NCBI RefSeq assembly: GCF_028649455.1
Contig: NZ_JAQSIO010000001.1
Coordinates: forward strand, 1,054,001-1,118,000
Length of the DNA stretch: 64,000 nt
Direction: 5' to 3'
Source of the DNA: Curvibacter microcysteis
GTDB taxonomy: Bacteria > Pseudomonadota > Gammaproteobacteria > Burkholderiales > Burkholderiaceae_C
The notes beneath the pieces were generated by a model. It was not told the DNA's origin. It saw nothing but the letters and a program-made list of their open reading frames with translations, and did no database searches. Each line of letters starts with the position of its first letter. Position 1 is the stretch's first letter. Both the position numbers and the translations under genes were made by a program. Positions 44,264-51,947 of this stretch are shown one piece after another.

Positions 44264-45022
44264 ATGATTCAGTACGACTACGAAGGCCGCACCGCGGTCG
44301 TGACCGGCGGCGCCCAAGGCATTGGTTACGCCATTGCCTCCCGCCTGCTGGCCGGTGGCGCCCGCGTGGCGCTGTGGGATGCCGATCCGCAAGCCCTGGC
44401 CGCTGCCCAGGCCAGCCTGAGCCACCCAGGCCAGGCCCCGGTGCTGGGTCTGACGGTGGACATCACCGACCTGGCCCAGGTGCAGGCCGCCGTGGCCCGC
44501 ACCGAGGCCGACAGCGGCCCCATCGCCATGCTGGTGCACAGCGCCGGCATCGCTGGCGCCAATGCGCCAGTGGCTGATTACGACCCCGCCGAGTGGCAGC
44601 GCGTGGTCAACGTCAACCTCAACGGCTCGTTCAACGTGAACCGCTCGGTGGTGGCCGGCATGGTGGCGCGCAACTACGGGCGCATCGTGAACATTGCCTC
44701 CATCGCAGGCAAGGAAGGCAACCCCAATGCCGCCGCCTACAGCGCTTCCAAGGCCGGCGTGATTGCGCTGACCAAGAGCCTGGGCAAGGAGACGGCGCAG
44801 CACAACGTGGCCGTCAACGCCATCACCCCGGCCGCCGCCAAGACCCGCATCTTCGAGCAGATGTCGCAGCAGCACATCGACTACATGCTGTCCAAGATCC
44901 CACGCGGGCGCTTTGTTGAGGTCGATGAAATCGCGGCCATGGTGGCCTGGTTGCTGTCGTCCGAGAACTCCTTCACCACCGGTGCTGTGTTCGACCTGTC
45001 GGGCGGCCGGGCCACCTACTGA
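44264..45022 (+). CDS. Short-chain dehydrogenase/reductase (FabG-like)
   Basis: NAD(P)-dependent oxidoreductase of 252 residues, classical SDR. The cofactor motif is TGGAQGIG (about 14-21), with D40 in the ALWDADP loop suggesting NAD preference. HSAGIAG corresponds to the NAG motif, and the catalytic Ser, Tyr and Lys lie in NIASIAG and YSASK. An AAGGAGA ribosome site precedes the ATG. Next to a Bug receptor and a LysR regulator, it may oxidise a sugar-acid or hydroxy-acid derivative. The substrate cannot be fixed from sequence. Confidence 0.88.
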   Translation: MIQYDYEGRTAVVTGGAQGIGYAIASRLLAGGARVALWDADPQALAAAQASLSHPGQAPVLGLTVDITDLAQVQAAVARTEADSGPIAMLVHSAGIAGANAPVADYDPAEWQRVVNVNLNGSFNVNRSVVAGMVARNYGRIVNIASIAGKEGNPNAAAYSASKAGVIALTKSLGKETAQHNVAVNAITPAAAKTRIFEQMSQQHIDYMLSKIPRGRFVEVDEIAAMVAWLLSSENSFTTGAVFDLSGGRATY

Positions 45023-45107
45023 GGCCGGGCTGCCCTGCCCCGCCCTGCCTGGCCGGCGTGGCCATCCGCCGCTGGCCTGGACGAATCAAGAATAACTGGA
45101 GACAAGC

Positions 45108-46085
45108 ATGTCCATGCAACGCCGTCATTTCATCGCCAGCAGCACTGCCCTGGCTTTTGCTGCCCCTTTCGGCCTGGCCCGTGCCGCCACCGATTACCCC
45201 ACACGCCCGATCGAGCTGATCGTGCCCGTGGCGGCCGGTGGAGGCACTGATTTGGTGGGCCGCGCCTTCGCGGAAGCCGTCAAGAAGTACCTTCCCCAGC
45301 AGCCCGTGGTGGTCAACAACAAGCCCGGTGCCAGCGGCGCCATCGGCACAGCCGAGGTGATCAATGCCAAGCCCGATGGCTACAAGCTCGGCATCATCAT
45401 TTGTGAGCTGACCATCATCCCCAACCTGGGCATCACCAAGTACACCGCCTCCGATTTGCGCCCCATTGCCCGCCTGAACGCCGACCCCTCGGCCATCACC
45501 GTGCGCGCCGATGCGCCCTGGCAAAGCGTGGATGAATTCCTGGCCGATGCGCGCAAACGCAAAGACCCGATCTCCATCGGCAATGCAGGGGTGGGTTCGA
45601 TCTGGCACATGGCCGCGGCCGCCTTTGCCGAGAAGACGGGCGCGCCCTTCAACCATGTGCCTTTTCTGGGGGCGGCGCCAGCGGCCGTGGCTTTGCTGGG
45701 TGGGCATGTGGACGCCATCACCGTCAGTCCTGGCGAGGTGGCCCAGCATGTGGCGGCCGGCAAGCTGCGCACCCTGGCGGTGATGGCCGACCAGCGCGTA
45801 CCCGGTTTGTTCGACAAGGTGCCCACGCTCAAGGAACGCGGCATCGACCTGTCCGTGCAGGTGTGGCGCGGCCTGGCGGCGCCCAAGAACCTGCCGCCGG
45901 ACATCCTGGAGCTGTGGACCGATGTGGCGCGCAAGGCTGCCGACGACGCGGTGTTCCGCGAGGCCCTGACCAAGGCCAACCTGGGCTGGGCCTACGCCGA
46001 TGCAGCCACCTTCCAGGCCGCCATCGACAAGGACCGCGTGTTCTACAAAGACCTGGTGCCCAAGCTCAACATCAACAAGGCGTGA
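45108..46085 (+). CDS. Bug-family periplasmic solute-binding receptor (tripartite tricarboxylate type)
   Basis: Secreted receptor of 325 residues. A twin-arginine-like signal (QRRHFIASS) ends near GLARA. The mature protein has the Bug/TctC pattern: YPTRPIELIVPVAAGGGTDLVGR, then VVVNNKPGASGAIGTAEV, GYKLGIIIC and the VPFLGAAPAAVALLGGHVD region. Burkholderiales encode many such orphan receptors, and here too no TctA/TctB membrane genes are adjacent. It is in line with the SDR gene and probably belongs to the same LysR-controlled unit. Confidence 0.9.
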   Translation: MSMQRRHFIASSTALAFAAPFGLARAATDYPTRPIELIVPVAAGGGTDLVGRAFAEAVKKYLPQQPVVVNNKPGASGAIGTAEVINAKPDGYKLGIIICELTIIPNLGITKYTASDLRPIARLNADPSAITVRADAPWQSVDEFLADARKRKDPISIGNAGVGSIWHMAAAAFAEKTGAPFNHVPFLGAAPAAVALLGGHVDAITVSPGEVAQHVAAGKLRTLAVMADQRVPGLFDKVPTLKERGIDLSVQVWRGLAAPKNLPPDILELWTDVARKAADDAVFREALTKANLGWAYADAATFQAAIDKDRVFYKDLVPKLNINKA

Positions 46086-46092
46086 GTGGGCC

Positions 46093-46713
46093 TCAAGCCA
46101 GCGCGGCGGGCCGCGCCTGTTGCTTGAGCCAGCCCGGCACGGCGGCCTTGCTGCAGCGCTGCAAGGCCATCAGCAAGGCGGGGCTGGCGTCCAGCTGCCA
46201 CTGGCGGCGCAGCTCGTCCTGCATGCGCGCCAGCAGGCTGGCGGCCATCTCGGCGTCGGCCAGCGCCCGGTGGGCGCGGCCGGCGCGAGGCAGGCCCAAA
46301 TGGTCGATCAAGGAGCCCAGCTTGTGGCTGGGTGCGTGCGGAAACAGGCGCCGCGACAGCAGCACGGTGCAGGCATAGGTCTGAGGCGCGTCCAGTCCGG
46401 CGCGGGCCAATTCCGCGACCCAGAACTTGCGGTCAAAGGCGGCGTTGTGCGCCACCATGGGCAGCGTGCCGACAAAGCGACTGGCCTCGCGCATCACCTG
46501 CTCGGCGGGCGGGGCCTCGGCCACCATGGCGTTGCTGATGCCGGTCAGCTGGGTGATGAAGGACGGGATGCGCACCCCGGCGTTCATCAGGCTTTGAAAG
46601 CGGTCCACCACCCGGCCCTGCTCCAGCAGCACGATGGCCACTTCCGTGGCGCGCGCGCCCTGTTCGGGCGAAATGCCCGTGGTTTCAAAGTCGATCACGG
46701 CGAGGCGGGTCAT
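46093..46713 (-). CDS. DnaQ-like 3'-5' exonuclease (DEDDh)
   Basis: Exonuclease of 206 residues similar to the epsilon proofreading subunit and PolC exonuclease domains. The ExoI motif is VIDFETTG (D8/E10), ExoII is in HNAAFDRKF, and ExoIII is RAHRALADAE with the catalytic His and Asp, so all DEDDh residues are present. About 35 extra residues follow the domain. It is shorter than a full DnaQ and is not tied to a polymerase gene. It lies 17 bp downstream of a diguanylate cyclase gene on the same strand. Confidence 0.88.
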   Translation of the reverse strand: MTRLAVIDFETTGISPEQGARATEVAIVLLEQGRVVDRFQSLMNAGVRIPSFITQLTGISNAMVAEAPPAEQVMREASRFVGTLPMVAHNAAFDRKFWVAELARAGLDAPQTYACTVLLSRRLFPHAPSHKLGSLIDHLGLPRAGRAHRALADAEMAASLLARMQDELRRQWQLDASPALLMALQRCSKAAVPGWLKQQARPAALA

Positions 46714-46730
46714 GGCGGCAGTCTGGGGTG

Positions 46731-48209
46731 TCAGGGGGCAGGGGATCCGTCGCTGTTCAGGCGGCGGTCAGCATCTTGTTGCTGGTAGTAGCGGGCTTTT
46801 TCAGCGTACATGGCCTGGTCGGCGCGCGACACCGCAACGTCCAGCGACTCGCCTTGCTGGCAGGTCGCGATGCCCATGGACAGGGTGAGTGGCCGGCCGG
46901 TGTAGAACTGGTTGTTCAGCTCCAGCAGCGACAGGATGCGCTCGCGCATGGCCATGGCTGCGCGAGCGTCGGTGGCGGGCAGCAGCACGGCAAATTCATC
47001 CCCACCGATGCGCGCTGCGCAGGCTGGACTGTCCACGGCCTTGGCCAACACCTCACCGGCGCGGCGCAGCAGCGCGTCGCCGGCGGCATGGCCTTCTTCG
47101 TCGTTGACGCTTTTCAGGCCATTGAGGTCGATCACCAGCACGCTCACCGGCCAGGGCCCGCGCCGGGCCAGGCGGTTGAGCTCATCGGCGTAGTAGGCGC
47201 GGTTGCGCAAGCGGGTCAGCACATCGTGCTTGCCCAGGTACTCCAGGTAGGCCTCGGCCTTTTTGCGCGCCGTGATGTCGACCAGGGAGACCAGCACCAG
47301 ATCCCAATCGGCCTCGTGCCCTTGCAGCACCGAGAACTGCATGTGGATGTGCAACTTGTCGCCGCTGAGCGAGTAGTTGCTGACCTCGCGTTGCTGCTCC
47401 AGCTTGCCCTGCCAGAGGTCGATCAGTTGGTCGGAAAAAGACTCCACCATTTCGTCGCGGAACAGCTGGTCCAGGCTGTTGAGCAGGTGCTGCTTGTCGC
47501 GGGCGCCAAACATGTCCAGCGTGAGCCGGTTCACATCGATGACGCGGATCTCCTGCATGCAGCGGGTCACAAACTCGGGGTGCACACGGATGAAGGTGGG
47601 GAAGTCGCGGATGCCCTGCTCGCGCGCCTCGTCGAGCAGGCGCTTGACGGCGCTGAAGTCCTCCACCCACAGCGACACCGGCGAGTGCTCGAACAGGTCG
47701 CGCGCGTACCGCTCGCTGTGGGCCAGGCGGCTCAGGTTGCTTTGGCTGTCGGTCACGTCTTCCAGCGAGACCATCACGCGGCCCCAGTCGCCTTCGTGCC
47801 CTTGGAGGATGCGCGCGCGCACCAGCACGTCCAGGCGCCGCCCATCGAGGGTGTAGTTGACGGTTTGGTTGCTGAACTCGAGCTGGCCTTCCCAGAGCTG
47901 GGTCCATTCCTCGACCACCTGCTCCAACATGTCGTCGCGGAACACCTGGCCCAGGTTGTCCAACAGGTGGGCGGGGTCGCGCGCCGCGAACAGCTTCAGG
48001 GTCTGGGCGTTGACCCGCAGCACGCGGATGCAGGCCGTGCCCTCGGCCACCAGCGCTGGCCGGTGGATGAGGTGGGTCTTGAGGTCGGTCACACCTTCGG
48101 CGCGCAAGCGCTCGAAGAAGCGCTTGAGCGCGCTGAAGTCCTCCAGCCACAAGGAGACCGGAGCCAGTTCAAAAATGTGTTCGAAGTCGGTGGGCAGGGT
48201 CGTCGTCAT
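46731..48209 (-). CDS. Diguanylate cyclase with two tandem, mutually similar PAS-like domains
   Basis: Cytosolic protein of 492 residues. Two sensor repeats, each opening with a PVSLW.EDFSA.KR motif (P17 and P177), are clearly copies of one another with a period of about 160 residues. Both end in a PAC-like V(S)LEDVT/VDIT segment. A GGDEF domain follows (about 320-485) with the intact signature GGDEF at 402-406. No EAL domain is present, so the expected activity is synthesis of c-di-GMP. It lies 17 bp upstream of the exonuclease gene. Confidence 0.9.
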   Translation of the reverse strand: MTTTLPTDFEHIFELAPVSLWLEDFSALKRFFERLRAEGVTDLKTHLIHRPALVAEGTACIRVLRVNAQTLKLFAARDPAHLLDNLGQVFRDDMLEQVVEEWTQLWEGQLEFSNQTVNYTLDGRRLDVLVRARILQGHEGDWGRVMVSLEDVTDSQSNLSRLAHSERYARDLFEHSPVSLWVEDFSAVKRLLDEAREQGIRDFPTFIRVHPEFVTRCMQEIRVIDVNRLTLDMFGARDKQHLLNSLDQLFRDEMVESFSDQLIDLWQGKLEQQREVSNYSLSGDKLHIHMQFSVLQGHEADWDLVLVSLVDITARKKAEAYLEYLGKHDVLTRLRNRAYYADELNRLARRGPWPVSVLVIDLNGLKSVNDEEGHAAGDALLRRAGEVLAKAVDSPACAARIGGDEFAVLLPATDARAAMAMRERILSLLELNNQFYTGRPLTLSMGIATCQQGESLDVAVSRADQAMYAEKARYYQQQDADRRLNSDGSPAP

Positions 48210-48343
48210 GGCGCTCGCGGGCGCCGGCCGTCAAGGCCAGGCGCAGGGTGACTGAGGGCTTCAGTTTAGTGGAGTCCCGTGAAGCCAGGCGAGGCAGACC
48301 CCGGTGGCTTCAGTGCATTTGCGCGGGCGCCACGGGGGGATGC

Positions 48344-49438
48344 TCAAGCCGTGGCGCGCGCCTGGCGGCGCTGACGCACGGCGGCGGCCAGGCCTTGCAG
48401 CACGGGCACGGTTTGCTCGAAGCTGATGCAGGCATCGGTGACCGAGACACCGGGCTGCAGCGCCTGGCCCGGCACGATGTCCTGGCGGCCTTCTTGCAGG
48501 TGGCTTTCGATCATGAGGCCGGTGATGCGCGTGTCGCCTGCCGCGATTTGCTGCGCCACATCGGCCGCGACCTCGATTTGCTTGCGGTGCTGTTTGCTGC
48601 TGTTGGCGTGCGACACGTCCACCATCAGCTGCTCGCGCAGGCCGGCGGCCTTGAGCAGGGCGCAGGCTGCGTTGACGTCGGCGGCGCTGTAGTTGGGCTG
48701 CTTGCCACCGCGCAGGATGACGTGGCAGTCGTCGTTGCCGCGGGTCTCGAAGATGGCGGCCTGGCCCATCTTGGTCATGCCCATGAAGGCATGGGGCGCT
48801 TGCGCGGCCTGGATGGCATCGGCCGCGACCTTGACGCCGCCGTCGGTGCCGTTCTTCAGCCCCACCGGGCAGCTCAGGCCACTGACCAGTTGGCGGTGGC
48901 TTTGGCTTTCGGTGGTGCGCGCGCCGATGGCGCCCCAGCTCACCAGGTCGCTGATGAACTGCGGGCTCAGCAAGTCCAGGAACTCGGTGCCCACGGGCAG
49001 GCCCAGGGCCAGCACGTCGAGCAGCAGCTTGCGCGCCAGCTCCAGGCCTTCGTTGATGGCAAAGCTGCCGTCCAGGTGCGGGTCGTTGATGTAGCCCTTC
49101 CAGCCGACCGTGGTGCGCGGCTTTTCAAAGTACACGCGCATCACCACCAGCAGGTCTTCGCTCAGCGCGTCGGCTTGGGCCTTCAGTTGGCGCGCGTAGT
49201 CCATGGCCTGGGCGTGGTCGTGGATGGAACACGGCCCCACCACCACCACCAGCCGGTCGTCCGTGCCGTGCAGCACGCGGGAGATGGCGGCGCGGCTGTT
49301 CTCCACCAGGGCTTGCGCGGCCTCGGGCGCGGGCAGCCATTCCTGCAGCAGGGCGGGCGTGATCAGCGGGCGCACTGCACGGATGCGGGTGTCGTCAATG
49401 CGGGTGGTGTCGTGGGTGCTTTGGGCGGTGGGGCTCAT
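48344..49438 (-). CDS. aroG: 3-deoxy-7-phosphoheptulonate synthase (DAHP synthase, AroF/G/H type I)
   Basis: First enzyme of the shikimate pathway, joining phosphoenolpyruvate and erythrose 4-phosphate. It has 364 residues, the usual type I-alpha length. Signatures are VVVVGPCSIHDH (about 65-76), RVYFEKPRTTVGWKGYINDP (about 100-119), GARTTESQ, and the metal/substrate residues in VDVSHANSSKQ. It is probably subject to feedback by an aromatic amino acid, but which one cannot be told by eye. It lies 36 bp downstream of yjdM on the same strand. Confidence 0.95.
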   Translation of the reverse strand: MSPTAQSTHDTTRIDDTRIRAVRPLITPALLQEWLPAPEAAQALVENSRAAISRVLHGTDDRLVVVVGPCSIHDHAQAMDYARQLKAQADALSEDLLVVMRVYFEKPRTTVGWKGYINDPHLDGSFAINEGLELARKLLLDVLALGLPVGTEFLDLLSPQFISDLVSWGAIGARTTESQSHRQLVSGLSCPVGLKNGTDGGVKVAADAIQAAQAPHAFMGMTKMGQAAIFETRGNDDCHVILRGGKQPNYSAADVNAACALLKAAGLREQLMVDVSHANSSKQHRKQIEVAADVAQQIAAGDTRITGLMIESHLQEGRQDIVPGQALQPGVSVTDACISFEQTVPVLQGLAAAVRQRRQARATA

Positions 49439-49474
49439 GGGGCGGGCTCTTGTCGTGGGGGCGGGTCGCGGGAC

Positions 49475-49831
49475 TCAGGCTTTTTTCAGGAACACGGACT
49501 TGAGCATGAAGTTGCCCAGGTCGGTCTTGCAGTCCACATCGTGGTCGCCGTTGTCGTGCACCAGTCGGATGCTTTTGACCTTGGTGCCCTTCTTGAGCAC
49601 GGTGGACGAGCCCTTGACCTTCAAGTCCTTGATCAGCAGCACGGCGTCGCCGTCGGCCAGGGGCTGGCCATTGGCGTCGCGAATGATGCCGTCGCCGGCG
49701 GGCGCATCGTCTTCGCTGGCCTCGGCCTGGGCGGGCCACTCATGGGCGCAGTCCGGGCAAATGAATTGCTCGCCATCGGCGTAGGTGTTGTCGAGACCGC
49801 ATTGCGGGCAGGCGGGGGGCGTGAGGCTCAT
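49475..49831 (-). CDS. yjdM: YjdM/PhnA-like zinc-ribbon protein
   Basis: Protein of 118 residues. The N-terminal zinc ribbon has two Cys pairs (CPQCG and CPDC), and the C-terminal beta domain has the family core VLLIKDLKVKGSSTVLKKGTKVKSIRL in two adjacent parts and a GNFMLKSVFLKK end. Older names link it to alkylphosphonate use (PhnA), but it is separate from the C-P lyase genes and its function is not settled. It is the first gene of a probable yjdM-aroG unit. Confidence 0.92.
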   Translation of the reverse strand: MSLTPPACPQCGLDNTYADGEQFICPDCAHEWPAQAEASEDDAPAGDGIIRDANGQPLADGDAVLLIKDLKVKGSSTVLKKGTKVKSIRLVHDNGDHDVDCKTDLGNFMLKSVFLKKA

Positions 49832-50096
49832 GGGGCGTGTTCCAAAAATCAGCCCGACAGTGTAAGAGCCCCGCCCCAGGCGGGCTTGACTTGGGACAGT
49901 GCCTGGGCCCGCCTCAGGAGCCGTGGGTCGCGCGCTGGGTCAGCCGGTGCTGGTGCCAAGGGACTCTGTGCGCAGCGGGCCGACGCGCGGCCCGGCCCTG
50001 TTAGAGTTTTTGATTTTGGCCCTCGCCAAGGACAGCTCCCATGCACACAGCGGATTCCGCGCCAGACTTCCCCATGGCCCCATGCAGGGGGCGCGC

Positions 50097-51479
50097 ATGA
50101 GCACGACGGCCGCCGCCGCCAGCGCTGCGCCGCCTGACACGCGGCCCTTGTGGCGGGTTTTCTTGGGCTTTCTGGGGCCGATGTTGATCAGCAACATCTT
50201 GCAGGCCCTGTCGGGCACCATCAACAACATCTACATCGGCCAGATCCTGGGCGTGCAGGCCATGGCGGCGGTGTCGGGTTTCTTTCCGGTGGCGTTTTTC
50301 TGCGTGTCCTTCATCATCGGCCTGGGGGCGGGCTCCTCGGTGCTGATTGGTCAGGCCTGGGGCGCGCGTGAGCCCAGCCGGGTCAAGGCGATTGCCGGCA
50401 CAGCGCTGTGTGTGGCCTTGTCGCTGGGCTTGGTGGTGGCGCTGCTGGGCGGCAGCTTCACGGGGGCGCTGATGCAGGCCCTGGGCACGCCGGCCAACAT
50501 CCTGGACGAGGCCACGAGTTACGCGCGCATCGTGCTGCTGAACATGCCGCTGATGTTTTTGTTTTTGCTGTCCACCGCCATGTTGCGCGGCGTCAGCGAC
50601 ACCGTGACGCCGCTGCGCGCGCTGCTGCTGTCCACCGTGCTGGGCCTGGTGTTCACGCCGGCCTTCATCCTGGGCTGGCTGGGCCTGCCCAAGATGGGCG
50701 TGGCCAGCGGGGCGCTGGCCTCGGTGCTGTCCACCGCCTGCGCGCTGCTGTGGCTGGGCTGGCATTTGCGCCGCCGCCTGCACCCGCTGGCACCGGACGC
50801 CGAGCTGCTGCGCCACCTGCGCATCCAGCCCCAGCTGCTGGCCACGGTGCTGCGCATTGGCGTGCCCACGGGCTTGCAGATGATCGTCATCTCGCTGGCG
50901 GAGCTGGCCCTGCTGTCCCTGGTCAACGGTTTTGGTTCGGACGCCACGGCGGCTTATGGCGCGGTGAACCAGATCGTGGCCTATGTGCAGTTCCCGGCCA
51001 TCTCGATCGCCATCACCGCCTCCATCCTGGGGGCTCAGGCAATTGGTGCGGGCCGCAGCGAGCGCCTGGGCGCCATCGCGCGCACCGGCCTGCTGATGAA
51101 CCTGGTGCTGACGGGCTCTCTGGTGGCGGTGGCCTACCTGTTCTCGCGCCCGGTGATTGGCTTTTTCATCACCAGCGCGCCGGTGCTGGAGTTGGCCCAG
51201 AGCCTGCTGCACATCATGCTGTGGAGCAGCGTGGTGTTTGGCATGGCCAGTGTGCTGTCGGGCGTGATGCGTGCCAGTGGCTCGGTGCTGGTGCCGACCT
51301 TGATTTCAATCTTCTGCATCCTGGGTGTGGAGGTGCCGGTGGCCGTGCTGGCCAGCCGGCAGATCGGCATCGAGGGCGTGTGGCTGGCCTACCCGGTGGC
51401 CTTCATCGCCATGCTGGTGCTGCAAGGCACCTACTACCGCCTGGTCTGGCGGCGCCGCCCGATCCGACGGCTGGTCTGA
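50097..51479 (+). CDS. MATE-family efflux transporter (second)
   Basis: Inner-membrane antiporter of 460 residues with about twelve membrane spans. MATE features include GFLGPMLISNILQALSGTINN, IGLGAGSSVLIGQAWGA and the matching second-half ASILGAQAIGAGRSERL. The ATG at 50097 gives a short polar N-terminus before the first span; 50082 is an alternative. It is only distantly similar to the MATE protein at 38615-40021. The 265-bp upstream gap is shared with yjdM and holds a weak extended -10-like TGTTAGAGT before the gene. Confidence 0.9.
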   Translation: MSTTAAAASAAPPDTRPLWRVFLGFLGPMLISNILQALSGTINNIYIGQILGVQAMAAVSGFFPVAFFCVSFIIGLGAGSSVLIGQAWGAREPSRVKAIAGTALCVALSLGLVVALLGGSFTGALMQALGTPANILDEATSYARIVLLNMPLMFLFLLSTAMLRGVSDTVTPLRALLLSTVLGLVFTPAFILGWLGLPKMGVASGALASVLSTACALLWLGWHLRRRLHPLAPDAELLRHLRIQPQLLATVLRIGVPTGLQMIVISLAELALLSLVNGFGSDATAAYGAVNQIVAYVQFPAISIAITASILGAQAIGAGRSERLGAIARTGLLMNLVLTGSLVAVAYLFSRPVIGFFITSAPVLELAQSLLHIMLWSSVVFGMASVLSGVMRASGSVLVPTLISIFCILGVEVPVAVLASRQIGIEGVWLAYPVAFIAMLVLQGTYYRLVWRRRPIRRLV

Positions 51480-51509
51480 GGCCGCGCCAACTCAGCCTAG
51501 CCCCCGGGT

Positions 51510-51902
51510 TCAAGCCGTGGCGGCAAAACGCACGGCGGCCATGGCCAGGGCGAACAGCAGGCCTTGCATGAAGCGGGTGCGCAACAAGACCTCGGGGTCA
51601 CCGGGTCGGCGCCAGTGGGCGATCAGGGTCAGCACCGCACCGCTCAGCAGTGGCGACAGCAGCAGGTTGGCCACGCGCCAGCCGGGGCTGGGCAGCAGGG
51701 CCTGGGGCAGCAACCACAGGCTCAGTGCCCCGGCGGCCAGGCCCAGCACCGCGTAGCCCAGCAGGCTGAGCAGCGGGTGCAGGGCGCGCCGCGCGTGGCG
51801 CTCGCGGTTCAGGTGCAGGCCCCATTCGGCCAGGAGCTCGGCCAGCACCTGCCAGGCGACCTCACCGAACAGCTCAAGCAGCAATTCCAACAGGAGTTCC
51901 AT
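51510..51902 (-). CDS. Small membrane protein of unknown function
   Basis: Protein of 130 residues. A Leu/Glu-rich amphipathic N-terminal helix (about 1-30) and a basic segment are followed by three or four hydrophobic segments (about 45-68, 78-96 and 110-127). It is not recognised. It starts 45 bp after the helicase gene on the same strand, so it may be the tail of that operon, and it is convergent with the MATE gene. The coding call rests on composition and the ordered membrane segments. Confidence 0.6.
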   Translation of the reverse strand: MELLLELLLELFGEVAWQVLAELLAEWGLHLNRERHARRALHPLLSLLGYAVLGLAAGALSLWLLPQALLPSPGWRVANLLLSPLLSGAVLTLIAHWRRPGDPEVLLRTRFMQGLLFALAMAAVRFAATA

Positions 51903-51947
51903 GGGGTGCCAGTGTGCCGCAGGGGCCCGAGCTTGCGTTGTCAGTCG

